A stretch of 64,000 nucleotides of DNA, from the NCBI GenBank assembly GCA_949825025.1, contig OX463782.1:3235501-3299500 (forward strand). Direction: 5' to 3'. The notes beneath the pieces were generated by a model. It was not told where the DNA came from and did not search any database. It saw only the letters and a program-made list of their open reading frames with translations. Made by a program: the position numbers and the translations under genes. This DNA is from Siphlonurus alternatus (lineage: Eukaryota > Arthropoda > Insecta > Ephemeroptera > Siphlonuridae). Shown piece after piece: positions 43,014-55,260 of this stretch; position 1 is the first letter of the stretch, and each line of letters begins with the position of its first letter.

Positions 43014-46000
43014 TCCTGAGAGCCTCCCAAGAAATGTAAGGTGCTAATGGGTCTTGTCTACGTTATCATTTTCATTACTGCTAATTTTTGCAGGATGATG
43101 CTGTAAGTGTTAGTAAAACTTTTTCATAAGTTACCATGTGGGGAAAAAAAAAAAAAAATGTTTTGTATGATCGAACTTGTAAAAATTCAATAGTGGTGCT
43201 TCAAGTGTTCTCAGATGACAACATTTTCTCCATATATTTTTTTTTTTTTTCTCTGTAGTAATTGAAGCTATTAATTTAAAATCAATATGTTCATCCCCAT
43301 TTAGAGGTTTTATGATTCTAAATACAGAACTTTTTTCTCTAGAAACCTTGCTATCATGCTAAAAACAAATCTTTTTTACTTTTTTTTTTTTTTTTTTTTT
43401 TACCTAGGTTTTTAAATTGGAATACAGTATTAAAAAATAATAATAACTGAAGCCTCTCTATGGATGCCTAAAATTACATGAAGAGTCAAAAAGTATGTTT
43501 ATTTTTATTGTTATAAATTGTAACCTGATAAAAACAAATAATAAATGCCATATTTCTTATCTGAGAATTTTATCAGTGTTAAATCTAAGTTTTTTCCTTT
43601 TGGAGAGAGGTGCCACCATAAATATAATAGACAACCCTTTGATAATGTTATGTAATTGTGCCTTACGATTCCTGCTGACTATATATGGTCTGTACTGAAT
43701 GGATGAACTGAGATATTGTGTTCATTCCTTAGTACTAAATATTCCTTTATTATTAAATAAAGGAATATTTAATAATAAATATGTTATTATTTATTAATAA
43801 TATGTATGTTATGTGTCATTATAATACAGAACGTTAAGCAGTTTAGAACGAGGACATAGACCATTGTCACTAAACGTTCTTATATCTTAAACAATTTGTT
43901 ATTGTGAGGCCTTTAGATAGAGATGAAATGACAGAATACACGCTTGTCTTGCTGAAAGAAAAGAAAAAAAAATCTTTATTTTATCATGGTCATTAATTGC
44001 ATCAAAAAGTTGAATCTTTTTTTTTAATCATTTGAGATCTTGGCAATCAAAAATAGACATAAATCATCCACGCACACTAAAAGTTCATTTTCTTATCTTT
44101 CATAATTAAATAACAACCTTATGCCACCTAATTCTTGCCTGAATGTTTAATGTCCATGTTTTATTGCCAAGTTGCCAGCTTTCATCGGTAATTAATTTTT
44201 ATGGTTATTTTCATACTCAAATAATTATGAATAATAATGGAGTATTGACCTCAAAATTTTTTATTGCATAAATGGATAGAGCGTGCAAAGTTATGCTACC
44301 CTGATTTTTTTCAGATTTTTTAGAGTCCGGGAACTGTTTTTAAAAATTTATTGAGAGTCCTTTTTGTGACGTCACGCGGCGGCAAGTCCTATCTTTTTCT
44401 TAAGGAGCGGCGTCTCGTGACGTCACAAAAAGAACTTTCAATAATTTTTTAAAAATAGTTCCCGGGCTCTAAAATATCTGAAAAAAATTAGAGTAGCATA
44501 ACTTTGCACGCTTTATCCATTTCTACAATAAAAAAAAATTAAGGTCAATACTCCATTATTTCTTAAATAATTATTTGCTGCTCTATTCTTTGTAGTCGTC
44601 AATACTTTCACTGGGTATAGGCTGAAGAAAAGTGTTTTAATACTTTATTTGTCATATTATCTGATGCATACTTGTATTCATATTAAAATATATGTTCACT
44701 TTCAAATAATTTACTTCTTTGACAAATTCTTTTATAGACTCTTGTGTTCTTGTGCATTCTCTCTTTCTCACTGTGTATTTTTGTAGACTCTAGTTTTATT
44801 ATTATTCTTAAATGAAAACAAAAAATTAATATGGTTTGAAAAACAAGAAAATATATGTGGTGAAAATAACGAGGAAAATCAATTACATATTATCTCAGAA
44901 ATATGGATTTTTGCTTTAACAATTTATTGTACTTTGATCAATAATAAAATGTTTTTATAAAATAAAATTATCATGCATATATATTTCATACGACTTTAAG
45001 TTGTCAAACTATTTTAATTAATTGCTTGTTTTATGTGTAAAAAATAGGAGGATAGTTGCATGTAATGGAAAGTGTTTCTTGAAAAGAGAAATGGTGAGCT
45101 TTATCAGCTGCCATTGACCCAGAAGAGGAGACATTTAAAAATCTTGCAATGCCCTCTGTGTATATTTTTGACTTAAATGAGTATTTGAAATTCTGTTGTG
45201 TATTCTTAGCCTCTATTTAAATCAACAATTTTGTTTTCTTTTCTCTTTTTTTTTAATACATTAATTTTGTATTGTAAAAGACTGTAAAGCTGTCTCTTCA
45301 CTCCGTCTATATACTTCATTGGGGTGTATATATATAATATATATATATACAGTATATGTATTATAGGTAGAGACGTCTTTTTATTTTTTATGCACAATTT
45401 AAAATGTTGAGTTCTCAAAACAAAAAAAAATGGTCCGAGTTGAAAAATTTAGATAGTTCAGTGATCACCGCCATAAGATAATCAAGGGGCGAGATTGATT
45501 TTTTTGCAAATTTGCAAAAGTGTTACAGCATTGTGTCATGATTGTGAAAGAAGCCTTGTACTGTAGCTGTAAATAAATATGCATTTATATATTATCCTAT
45601 TTAATATGGAAATAAAAAAAAAAAAAATAATGTGTGTAAATGTTTTTCATGGTAAAAATTGGTATGCTTTTATTTATTTTGTTCTGAAATTTGATAGCCA
45701 TTTAATAATAGTAAATTTATATATAATGCAACTTAAATTTTAGAAATTTTGCTCAATTATTATCTCCTAGCCAGTATGTACTATAGTAAAATTGTAACCA
45801 CAATTAAAAGTACCTATAGCGTCCTTAATTGTAGGTCTGTTCGTAATTTAATAATCGATTCCTTCTGATTGTGCCATGTATTTAGCTATTTACGAACAGA
45901 CCTTGTATAACCATTGAGAGACTTTTGTCTTTATTTGAATATTGGCCGAGAGGTTTCATGTTTCCAAGGACAGCGCTACAACATGCTATACCGCCCAGGA

Positions 46001-46284
46001 AACATGGAACCTCTTGAAATAATAATTAATTTTCTAATGAAAGATATATATTATACGGAGGTCTGAGTACTTTGACGAATTCAATTCGAAAAATGGTGTG
46101 GTTTAAAATTACGTCAGAGACATTCGGGTTTCTGAAATCACCGGAAATCGCGTTCCTTTAAATAAAGCGTTTAAAATGTTGCCGCTCGTAGCTCCAGATT
46201 GCGCATTGCATATTTCAGCATTCAATTGTTTTGGAAAGCGTTGTGGACAGATTTTTCCGTGCATAAAGTGACCACGGATTTATC
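43014..46284 (+). other. NBN 3' UTR and NBN-SNRPD1 intergenic region
   Basis: AT-rich, with T runs (43381-43402), AATAAA at 43756 and 45572, a MITE-like element at 44234-44560, an AT microsatellite near 45325-45350 and a short inverted AGGTCTGTTCGTAA repeat at 45833-45903. No gene recognised. Confidence 0.6.
44234..44560. mobile_element. MITE-like element, family C copy 1
   Basis: About 327 bp, inverted ends AATAATGGAGTATTGACCT. Each arm carries a GTGACGTCAC palindrome near the centre (about 44367 and 44417). A diverged relative is at 62381-62680. Confidence 0.8.
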
Positions 46285-46298
46285 ATGAAATTAGTCAG
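46285..46298 (+). CDS. SNRPD1: SNRPD1 (Sm D1) exon 1
   Basis: ATG AAA TTA GTC AG then GTAATA donor; MKLVR, identical to the human N-terminus. Sm D1 is one of the seven ring proteins around the U snRNAs in spliceosomal snRNPs. The three exons give 120 residues (human 119). Confidence 0.93.
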
Positions 46299-46580
46299 GT
46301 AATAAACTAAAAGTGAAAAATTAATGATTTATTATTAATTATTATATTACAATGCATGTAAATTTCAAGACTTTACTGTATTATGTCAGTTATTTGCTCT
46401 AAAATCGATGTAAACAAATCGCCTACCGGTCTCGTGCCTTTTGGCGGTCGAACACATGACGTTTTATAACATCTTGATAATTTGCTTGTTTTTAGTTCTA
46501 AATATTACTTTTTTGACATGTATCCTCAATTATCTTCATTTTATGTACTTTCTTTGTTATTTATCTTATTTAATTTGCAG
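46299..46580 (+). other. SNRPD1 intron 1
   Basis: 282-bp AT-rich intron ending in a pyrimidine-rich tract and TTTGCAG. Nothing else seen. Confidence 0.7.
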
Positions 46581-46855
46581 GTTTTTGATGAAACTCAGTC
46601 ACGAGACTGTGACAATCGAACTGAAGAATGGAACACAAGTTCATGGAACAATAACAGGCGTAGATGTTGCCATGAACACTCATCTTAAAGCTGTCAAGAT
46701 GACAGTTAAGAACCGTGATCCAGTTCAGCTGGAAACTCTCAGCATACGAGGCAACAACATTCGATACTACATCCTACCAGACTCTCTCCCTCTTGAAACA
46801 TTACTGATTGATGATACACCAAAAGCCAAGGCAAAGAAGAAGGAAGCTGCACGAG
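46581..46855 (+). CDS. SNRPD1: SNRPD1 exon 2 (Sm fold)
   Basis: Acceptor AATTTGCAG, donor CGAG|GTATGC (phase 1). Encodes [19 protein letters not shown] and onward through Sm1 ([13 protein letters not shown]) and Sm2 ([20 protein letters not shown]), nearly identical to animal Sm D1. The changes (for example RYY for RYF) are conservative. Confidence 0.96.
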
Positions 46856-46920
46856 GTATGCATCATAGTCCTACAGTCCTCCAAACTAAAGTGTTTGGAG
46901 GTTGGAATTACAAAGACTTA

Positions 46921-47114
46921 CCCAGGCTCGGACTGGCCATAAGGCTGGGTTAGGGATCCCTGACTGGCCCCTCAGTTTTTTTAACACAGAAGCATAGGAA
47001 AAGTGGCCTCAGACCCCCTGAAAAGTGGCCTCAGACCCCCTGAAAAGTGGCCCCTGCTGTCTGTAATGCCGATATGGCCCCGACTGGCCCCTTAGCTTCC
47101 CAGTCCGAGCCTGG
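46921..47114. mobile_element. Inverted-repeat element in SNRPD1 intron 2
   Basis: Inverted CCAGGCTCGGACTGG ends and a direct repeat of AAGTGGCCTCAGACCCCCTG inside. About 190 bp, GC-richer than its surroundings. MITE-like. Confidence 0.7.
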
Positions 47115-47748
47115 ACTCACCGGTAATATTGAGCCGATCAGCAAGCGTAGATGACGTTAAACACTGGACATGACAACCCCTAAATATAAATTTCACCTAA
47201 GGGCAGTAACAAACTTTTATTAGGGAGAAAAATCAACTTAAAATGCCCTAGAGCTAATAGCAACATTTTTTTTTTCTCTTTTTCTCATCATGTTGCCAGG
47301 CATCAAGTCAAATTCCTCAAAAAGAGTAGTGAACTTACAAAGATGAAGCTATGTTTGTTATGATGCTCTTCACCGTGTATGCATAGCAAAGAGGGTTTTA
47401 AATATGTTGTTTACATCATATTGGCAACAATTAGTATTTAATTTGTGAAGTGCAGTTCAGTCGATGCTGCTTCTCTTATCACTCACATCTTGATGACAAG
47501 TCTTTTATGACGTCACCCATAAGGCCTGTGTATAGACTCTTTTGATTCCCTCACTGGTACAAGCCTTGTCTTATGCCTGAAAAAATTTATTTTGTAGAAC
47601 AAAAGTGTGAAGCATTTAATCAGTTTTTACAGATTTAGGTTGTAATTGCATGGACCTGTGTGGCCACGTGTAAACCACGATTTCTAAGACTAGTATTTTC
47701 ATTATATTAAATTAGATTTTTTTTTTTTTTTTTTTTAGCACTGAAAGG

Positions 47749-48076
47749 CTTAAGGATTATTGTCACTAATCTTAGGAGCTGGTGAATCACTCTGAAAATT
47801 ATAGTAAACCTTCCTTACATTATAACATAAATATTCAGCCAAAAAAATCAAGCAATCTAGTTTTTGAGATATTCAGGATATAAATAGTGAGAATATCATT
47901 GAAAATTTTGTGGCCATTAGTCAAATCAAGTCAAATCAGCATCTTTTTCAACTATTCTTTTTTTTTTTTTTTTTTTTTTACTTCAGAAAGTGAACAGTCA
48001 TTTTGTTCTCTATGTTCTGATCTAAATTTTATTTTTTACCGTAAAAAATAATTACCATAGTGACAATAATGCTTAA
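47749..48076. repeat. Dispersed inverted-repeat element, family B copy 2
   Basis: AAGGATTATTGTCACTAATC at the left end and AGTGACAATAATGCTTAA at the right end. Related to 41768-42199; contains a long T run. Lies in SNRPD1 intron 2, the rest of which (47115-47748) shows no feature. Confidence 0.72.
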
Positions 48077-48140
48077 TTAATTATAAACCTGTGTTTTGTT
48101 TACTTTTGTCACTTGATGTTTACCAATGTGTTTGTTGCAG

Positions 48141-48214
48141 GGGCTGGCAGAGGACGCGGTCGTGGGAGGGGAGGGCGTGGGCGCGGCAGAGGGAGGGGCA
48201 GAGGTCGCCGCTAA
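48141..48214 (+). CDS. SNRPD1: SNRPD1 exon 3 (RG-rich tail)
   Basis: Acceptor TTGTTGCAG, stop TAA 48212-48214. Encodes alternating arginine-glycine (GRGRGRGR..RR), the tail that is symmetrically dimethylated and bound by SMN. Candidate poly(A) signal AATAAA at 48689. Confidence 0.95.
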
Positions 48215-49493
48215 TCATACTCCGCATGAACACACCCAAATCCCCGTTGTCACAAGTAGACACCATCAAATGGTCATCATGTCCATAATCCAAACTTCTT
48301 ATTTTTATTGTAAAATTATCAAGTTTATATTCAAAACAAAAATTTATTTACCTGCAACGTCTTTGTTTTTGTTTATCATAACAGTTTTTTTTTTTTTTTT
48401 TTTTTTTTTTTGTTTTTGTAAATCTTTCTAACATTTGTATTATTTTTATTTTGTGGAGAATACAATGTTAAATCCCTTTACCGTATTACCGTATGGCATC
48501 ATATTGTATCAAAGTCTTATGACATTTTATACGGTATTTTATAGTAATGAAGAAAGGTTAATATTATTATACTGTTTTGATAACATTAACATATACTTTG
48601 CTTGCAGTCTACTTGCATTATAACTGAGATGAATAATTTGTAAGTTTATTTAGGGATCATTTTGTATAGTTTGCAAACATTTAATTATAATAAATAGTGT
48701 GAATGTGTGCTTTTGGTAGTTAAAGAAGATATTTTACTACAAGAGACAAATTTCATTTTTTTTTTTATCACTCAATTGTATTCTTCTTTAAAGCAGTTCA
48801 AAGTAAATGAAATGGCAAGTTGTCCTTAACAAAGTATAATTAAGTCAGTACAAACTCGAATCTGCTTGCAGATGACAAGTTGACATGATCTAAAAAGATT
48901 ACAAATCATGGACGATCAGATTGTAATATGTATACTTAGAACTATCGTTTTCAAGTATGTGTATGTAATAAAACAATTTACAGTTAGTGTTCAAAAGATT
49001 GGAACACTTGGCATGCAGGGGGTGGGGGGGAGGGAGTTGCAGCCCCCCGAAATGTTGGAAACATGGGCAATATGAGCATTTCTCCGACTCCAAATCATGT
49101 CACCTATCACAATATTAGGCAGTGTTGCCACTCAGCCCGGCAAATGAGTGTCTCATTCACACAAAGTGTCCCAGTCTAATTGACAATAACTGTACCAATA
49201 CAATTTTGTACTGTAGTATTGTAATAAGAATTTCCATTGTAAGTTTTTAGATTAGAATCCAACATTTCATTTTTGTGTGTTATGATGATAATAATAATGT
49301 CAACAATTGTTTATCTGTATTTTTTTTTTTTTTTTTTTGGTCTGTGTTTGCAAAACTAATAAATTATGTTATTTTTCGTCAAATAATTGTTATCAACATT
49401 ATTTAAATTATTTCTAGAGAGAACTATATATTATTAATTTTATGTTTTCTTTATGCATGACAACTTATATAATTATGTGGAAAACCTAAATGA
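48215..49493 (+). other. SNRPD1 3' UTR and intergenic sequence
   Basis: T-homopolymer runs (48387-48410, 49321-49338) and AT-rich sequence; no gene or inverted repeat recognised. Confidence 0.55.
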
Positions 49494-49783
49494 AGGCTGG
49501 TTTATGCTGGCCAGTAAGTGACGCCGCCTGACGGCAGAGTCGTTGTTCAATATACTGCATTGAGCGAGGGCGTTTATCTTGTCCGCCGGCTGCCGGGAAG
49601 GTGGCCGGGAGAGTTGACCAACTTTTAACAGCAGCTTCCATCGTCAGCCTCCTGCCTACCTGCCTGACGCATGCGCAGATGCAACAAATTGTGCAGCACA
49701 GCGTAAATGCCGATTTTTATCTCCTGGCGGCTGTTGCCGTCGTTATATGCCGTCACTTACCGGCCAGGCTAAATCAGGCTTAA
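49494..49783. mobile_element. MITE-like element with GGCTGGTTTATGCTGGCC ends
   Basis: About 290 bp. The left end GGCTGGTTTATGCTGGCCAG is mirrored by CTGGCCGGTAAG-type sequence near 49755; the interior is GC-rich. Its right end coincides with the TTAA target used by the next element. Confidence 0.68.
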
Positions 49784-50144
49784 GGGTAAGGTAACGCCAC
49801 CAATGTTAAAAAAAATCCCTCACACAAAAATTCTGAAAAAAATTTAAAATGTTCTCCGCTACATCCCCCCCCCCCCCCTATCAGTAGTTAAAATATCAGG
49901 TATACAAATACGATCCAGTTTTTGAGTTATGAATTTTTAAAGTTGGCTAATTTAACATGGAGAAATGGAATTCCCATGTTAAATTAGTCAACTTTAAAAA
50001 TTCATAACTCAAAAACTAGATCGTATTTGTATACCTGATATTTTAACTACCGATAGGGGATGTAGAGGAGAACATTTTAAATTTTTTTCAGAATTTTTGT
50101 GTGAGGGACTTTTTTTAACATTGGTGGTGTTACCTTACCCTTAA
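49780..50144. mobile_element. Long-palindrome MITE with TTAA target, family D copy 1
   Basis: TTAA at both borders, terminal inverted repeats starting GGGTAAGGTAACGCCACC that extend over almost the whole arm. A second copy at 57898-58250 has the same borders. TTAA targets are typical of piggyBac and Kolobok families. Contains a C run at about 49867. Confidence 0.88.
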
Positions 50145-50311
50145 AGGTAATTAAGTCATTTAAAACACAATTAATACATTTTCTTAAAGGTATTGCTGAA
50201 AGGCAGTACCCCAAAACATAACATGAATAACATCCAAAAATCAATGCCTAAATTGCATTTTTTTTTTTTTTTTTTAGGCAAGCCAGTTATGTATTATGTA
50301 CACCTGGAGGT

Positions 50312-50472
50312 CTGCTGCACCCAGGGATGCTAGAGGTGTTGGGATGGGACACAGAGCTGCTACCGGCGATCGCTCCTAACTAGTTCCACGCTGCCTGTTT
50401 GGGGGTAGCAGCTCCGTGTCCATCCCAATACCTTCCAATTCCCAATACCTCTAGCGTCCCTGGGTGCAGCAG
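50312..50472. mobile_element. Inverted-repeat element (GCTGCACCCAGGGA ends)
   Basis: CTGCTGCACCCAGGGATGCT and its mirror CTAGCGTCCCTGGGTGCAGC enclose a centre with TGGGATGG/CCATCCCA. About 160 bp; non-coding. Confidence 0.75.
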
Positions 50473-51470
50473 CCCTCACAGGCTCCCTCTTCCCCTCTAA
50501 AATATTTTTTTACATGAGCAGTCAGTTAGGCTTCCCTCCACATTAATCATGAACGAGAAGTTAAAATCTCAGTTATTTGTGAACATATATAGTGTATGGT
50601 TATTATATTTTATATAGATAAAATTATAATGGTATTCTAAATTCTATTGCGCCACACACTGCAGCTGTTGAGAATACCAGAGCTGTAAAATTTACACATG
50701 CATGCAGTAATTAAATTAGTTACTAATGAAGATCATAATTATAAATTTAAAAAAGGCTAATTTAGTTATTTATATATGCAGGACGAACTTATATCGTTAA
50801 AAGATGGCCTATTTGCGGAAGATGTAATTTTTGCATAGTTTTTAGATATGCATACACGTACGTACATGACAGCTAGACAATCGGAGAGAGGTGGAATCAA
50901 GAAGTTATAATTAGGATCGATATATTAATTCTTGCAGCTAGGGTGGAATATTATTAAATTATTATTGGGGGGAGGGGGAATGGTGATTAATGATTAGATA
51001 TTATTTAACTCAATCAATATACCTAAAAATTATATATTATATATGCCCTCTCATCGAAGTCCATAAAACAAAATAAATTTCGAGCCATGGGGATGCGCAA
51101 ATACTGTGCAGTTCTTAAAGTTAAAAATTGGAAATCAAACGTTAGATTCTAACATTCTAGCTTGTGTATTCCAATTTTTAACTTTAAGAACTGCACAAAT
51201 AAGTGAAATAAGTGCTCGAAAAAGGATCTGGAGAAAATTAATTACACTTTAAACTTCGCGCCGTTCGCGCGGTATAAAAAATCTACGAAATCTACTGAAT
51301 CCAAAACAACGAGTTGAAAGTTTTATAAATAAAACAATTCCAGTAACTAATGTGCACTATTCATGAATAAATAATAAAAATATTTTTCTATAATTTTTAA
51401 TATTTAAAATTTTATTATATCAGAAATTCTAAGATAAAAAGATATACATTTGACCGGAACTCTGTAATCG
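50473..51470 (+). other. Intergenic sequence upstream of NSA2
   Basis: AT-rich. Contains a hairpin at 51108-51199 (GTGCAGTTCTTAAAGTTAAA and its mirror). The core promoter of NSA2 is expected near 51450-51480, but no motif is convincing. Confidence 0.5.
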
Positions 51471-51865
51471 GCCATTCTGTCATCCATGGGAGCGTAAAAA
51501 TCTCGCTGAGGTAATTATTCTTACTTTCAATAGAAATTACGTGTATTTAGTAAAAGTAAAGTGTATTTTATTATTCAATGATATTCCTTTTATAATGTAG
51601 TTTATAATAATTAGGCTAAAATGCGTTAATTCTTTGTGAAAACGTTAAAAATATCGACACACCACGTGGCTGTGTTTCCGATCAAGCGCCAACGTGGGTT
51701 CAGTGTCTGTAATTTGGTTTATCGTAATAATCCGTACAAAATACACTGATAAATGCATCACAACTTGTTGTAAATGTTATTCTTGTCATTATTTATCGTG
51801 CATTTACTGGTGTTTGAAGTGAAATGTGTTTGTTTATGCGTAATGTCATGCCGCATATTTGCCAG

Positions 51866-52241
51866 TATGCATATTGAATGCCAAATGCATATCATACAAT
51901 GAATAGCCATGGACCCCATTCTTAAAACTTGACATTTCATGACGTAATGAACTCTTGGTTAAAGTATGCATACTGTTAACTGTTTGAAGAAGTCTTGCTT
52001 ACTTTAATGAGTCCCAAGGCCTTTTCTAAAACATGCATTTTGAGCTTTTAGTTCGGCAATGTTGGATATCATAACGGTATACGGTATGCATACAATGAGA
52101 TCATTGACAAGATTCATAAAAGTGTAAAGACTTCCCCATAGATGGTAATTGGATTGTCTCTAAAGTATGCATATTCATTTTATTTTCCATGGCCCGTATG
52201 CATACAAAATACTGGGTGTTTTCATGTAGTCTGTATGCATA
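51866..52241. promoter_or_regulatory. Cluster of six TATGCATA palindromes
   Basis: Exact copies at 51866, 51965, 52085, 52166, 52197 and 52234 in the presumed first intron of NSA2, plus a near-tandem ACTGGGTGTTTTCA repeat at 52211 and 52251. Could be an intronic binding-site array; function unknown. Confidence 0.45.
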
Positions 52242-52738
52242 AAAAAAAAACTGGGTGTTTTCAAGTCGTTTGGTTGAGCTGAATCTTACCTTATGTCATT
52301 TATTTCCGTTGATTCTTTGAAGGCGTATCATACCTATACATATTGTTAAATCATTGATTGTGAATTTAAACTGTTACCTTGAATTTTCGTTCATTATATT
52401 CAATGACCTTTTTCCATGTATGACTGCCGAGCTAAATTAAAGATGAAAATCTAAGTCAAAATCTTTGGAATGAAAGTTTCTGTCATGAAAATTTCAATAG
52501 AAATTTATAAACATTAGATTGATCTTTTGGTTGGTTCGGCAGGTCACGCTATGTAAAGAGAGGGAGAGACAACGCTCACGTTTAGCTGCATTCCACCTTG
52601 ACCTGATTTCACAGCTCAACTAAGAAGCAGGACTTTTTCTTTTATCCTTGGACTAAAGCAGAACCGGGTAAGTTCACATCTGGAACCTTTTTAAGTAATT
52701 CCTATACTAATTATTGTTTTCTCAATACAGACTTCAAG

Positions 52739-53524
52739 ATGCCACAGAACGAGTATATGGACAGGCACCGTAAGCTGCACGGTCGCCGTCTTGATTATGA
52801 AGAACGTCTACGAAAGAGGCAGGCTCGCGAGCCTCACAAGCGAGCTGAGCAGGCTCGTAAACTTCGAGGTCTGAAAGCTAAGATGGCCAACAAAGCACGA
52901 GCCAATGAAAAGATCCAGATGAAGAAGAAGATACGTGCTCACGAAGAGAAGTTAACCCCCAAACAAAATGAGGGCAAGGTTTCTGAGGGAGCGCTGCCAG
53001 TATATCTTCTTGATCGTGATGTCACATCTCGTGCCAAGGTTCTCTCAAATATGATAAAGCAAAAACGTAAAGAAAAGGCTGGTAAATGGGACGTACCGAT
53101 TCCGAAAGTAAGAGCACAAGCAGATAGTGAAGTATTTAAAGTTTTACGTACTGGTAAATCAAGAAGGAAAGCATGGAAACGTATGGTTACTAAAGTTACT
53201 TACGTTGGTGAAAATTTCACAAGAAAACCACCTAAGTTTGAAAGATTTATCAGACCTATGGCTTTAAGATTCAAGAAATGTCATGTTACCCACCCTGAAT
53301 TGAAGGCTACTTTCTGTCTACCAATCATTGGAGTCAAGAGAAATCCGTCGAGCCCGATGTACACGTCGCTGGGAGTGATCACCAAGGGAACGGTGATCGA
53401 GGTGAACGTCAGCGAGCTTGGTCTGGTGACGAGCCAGGGCGGCAAGATCGTGTGGGGCAAGTACGCCCAGGTGACAAATCACCCTGAGAATGACGGCTGC
53501 ATCAACGCCGTTCTGCTGGTCTAA
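52739..53524 (+). CDS. NSA2: NSA2, ribosome biogenesis factor
   Basis: 261 residues, the usual family length (human 260), in one uninterrupted frame. [20 protein letters not shown] at the start, [20 protein letters not shown] in the middle and [20 protein letters not shown] near the end match human NSA2/TINP1 closely. NSA2 acts in the nucleolus on the pre-60S particle, in ITS2 processing and large-subunit assembly. The N-terminal third is highly basic and helical; the C-terminal part is an eS8-like beta-barrel. The first two thirds use AT-rich codons while the last 190 bp are GC-rich. Human NSA2 is split by introns, so an intron-free CDS is notable. Confidence 0.96.
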   Translation: MPQNEYMDRHRKLHGRRLDYEERLRKRQAREPHKRAEQARKLRGLKAKMANKARANEKIQMKKKIRAHEEKLTPKQNEGKVSEGALPVYLLDRDVTSRAKVLSNMIKQKRKEKAGKWDVPIPKVRAQADSEVFKVLRTGKSRRKAWKRMVTKVTYVGENFTRKPPKFERFIRPMALRFKKCHVTHPELKATFCLPIIGVKRNPSSPMYTSLGVITKGTVIEVNVSELGLVTSQGGKIVWGKYAQVTNHPENDGCINAVLLV

Positions 53525-55260
53525 CTTTGTGTGTCCAAGCTCTGTATCCCTCTCTTTGTAATAATAAAAATAACTTCTGTAAACATAATAATTGATGCTG
53601 TGTTGTTAATTAAGAGTATTATCACCCTATTATTGATAGAAACTTACTGTCAATTAGAATATTTAGTACTTCAGTTGTTTCTCTCTTTAATTTAGTATTA
53701 TATTTGTCTTGGATTTGTGTGCTAAACTTTTCATTGATTTCTCTTACTAAATATTTTTAGTTAAAATAAATACTGGTGTTATTTTATCTTTCAGAAGAAT
53801 GTCAAGTTTCAGTACAACTGAAACTGATTCTATGTGAATCTATCTGCACATAGATTTTTGCGTGCAATATCCAAATTATTTTTTGTTCTGAATATTTGCT
53901 GAAGGGATTTGCTTCAGATATTATATATTTTCCCCTCTCCCTCAAGGGGTATATAGAGTTTATTTGGGTATTTTAATACCCAAATAAATAATCTAACAAA
54001 GAGTAAAATTAAAATTTAGACATATTTCATCGAAAAAAATAGCAATCTTTTTTTCATTCAACGTAGTTACAATTACTTTACGTGAAAATGGTTATTGAGG
54101 GTTGAAAGGAGGAGGATAATTTTAAATTGGCTTTCAATGAAAATGGCTAGTGAAAGTTATTGACCTTAGTCATGTCCTTGGAAAATTATCTTCACTGCGT
54201 TGGGAATTTTGTAGGGGGAGGACATGGATAAATTTCCTCCATTGGGGAGGACTACAAAATTTACACCTTTTAATTAATTAATATCATACAAAAATAGAGC
54301 AACTTAAAAGTAAAACAATTTAAGAAGTCACTACACACACTTTGCGTTGGAAAATTTCTGTCACTAATGCATTTAAAAACAAAGATAAGGAAATTTTCTG
54401 GTGCAATTGTGCCATAGCTTGTTGATGTCACTGTATTTATTTTTCAGTACAGTAAGTATAGTCCTATACTACAACCTTAAAATATTCAGTTACAGTATCC
54501 ATCTTTTCGAACACACCAATTCATTTATTTTTCAATGTTGCTGACAAAAGGTGTGGCGTGTCTGATGCATTTGTGTGACATCAGTTCCAGTAAACACAAC
54601 ATTTTCCTTTCAATATTATTATACATTAAAATTTTGAATATATATTAAGGTACTTGCATTACTTATTTATTTATTTTTATTTCATCAACATTAGTACAAA
54701 TTACTATGTACAAAGGAAAATGATAATAGAAACGAGGTGAAATGTGACATTTTACAAGGCACTATTGAGCACCAATACACACAGGGTGGTAAAATATCCT
54801 TTTAAAAATATATGTATTTAACTAAAATAAAAACATGTATAAAACACAATATCACAATAACAGTCTCACATTATTCAGTCACTGCACAAGCCCAGCAAAT
54901 ATGATTTACACATTGGGTTGAAAATTCTTGGGGATGCAAGAGTCTGTACGTAATTACAGTCTTTGATCCTGGTCAATGATAGTTTATTTTCCTTTCAATG
55001 ATCTGTTTAATTTTGTTTAAAGTCTATGCTGCAAGATGAGCTTGTGTATAGACTTATGTCTTGCATTTATTTGACTGCAGTATAATAATATTAAAATTGT
55101 TTATTTTATATTCTTTATGATGTTTTTGTCTTTATTCTGAACAATTTATTTAAATTAATTACTAAAATATCATATTTTAACTTATGTTTTTAAACTGATA
55201 CAATTAATCATAGAAAATTTGTACAAAGTACCGGTTCATATTGAAAGTGTACTTAAAAAG
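53525..55260 (+). other. NSA2 3' end and NSA2-RPS27A intergenic region
   Basis: Ends the NSA2 transcript, then AT-rich sequence with a small hairpin around TTTGGGTATTTTAATACCCA (53964). No gene recognised. A 5' non-coding exon of RPS27A may lie here but cannot be placed. Confidence 0.5.

Larger units (their letters stand above)
51471..53573 (+). other. NSA2: NSA2 transcription unit (inferred)
   Basis: A plausible first exon ends at CTGAG|GTAATT (51510), a second spans 52543-52667 (acceptor TTCGGCAG, donor CGG|GTAAGT), and a 63-bp intron leads to 52731 just before the ATG. AATAAA at 53563 lies 39 nt after the stop codon. Splice calls rest on consensus only; no transcript evidence. Confidence 0.55.

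Noticed and set aside
46441..46580. Hydrophobic N-terminal extension of Sm D1 ([10 protein letters not shown]..)
   Set aside because: It is the intron read through in frame; exon 1 with MKLVR at 46285 gives the canonical protein.
52739..53524. NSA2 as a processed pseudogene
   Set aside because: Full-length conserved frame, probable 5' UTR introns, own poly(A) signal and no poly-A tract or target duplication.
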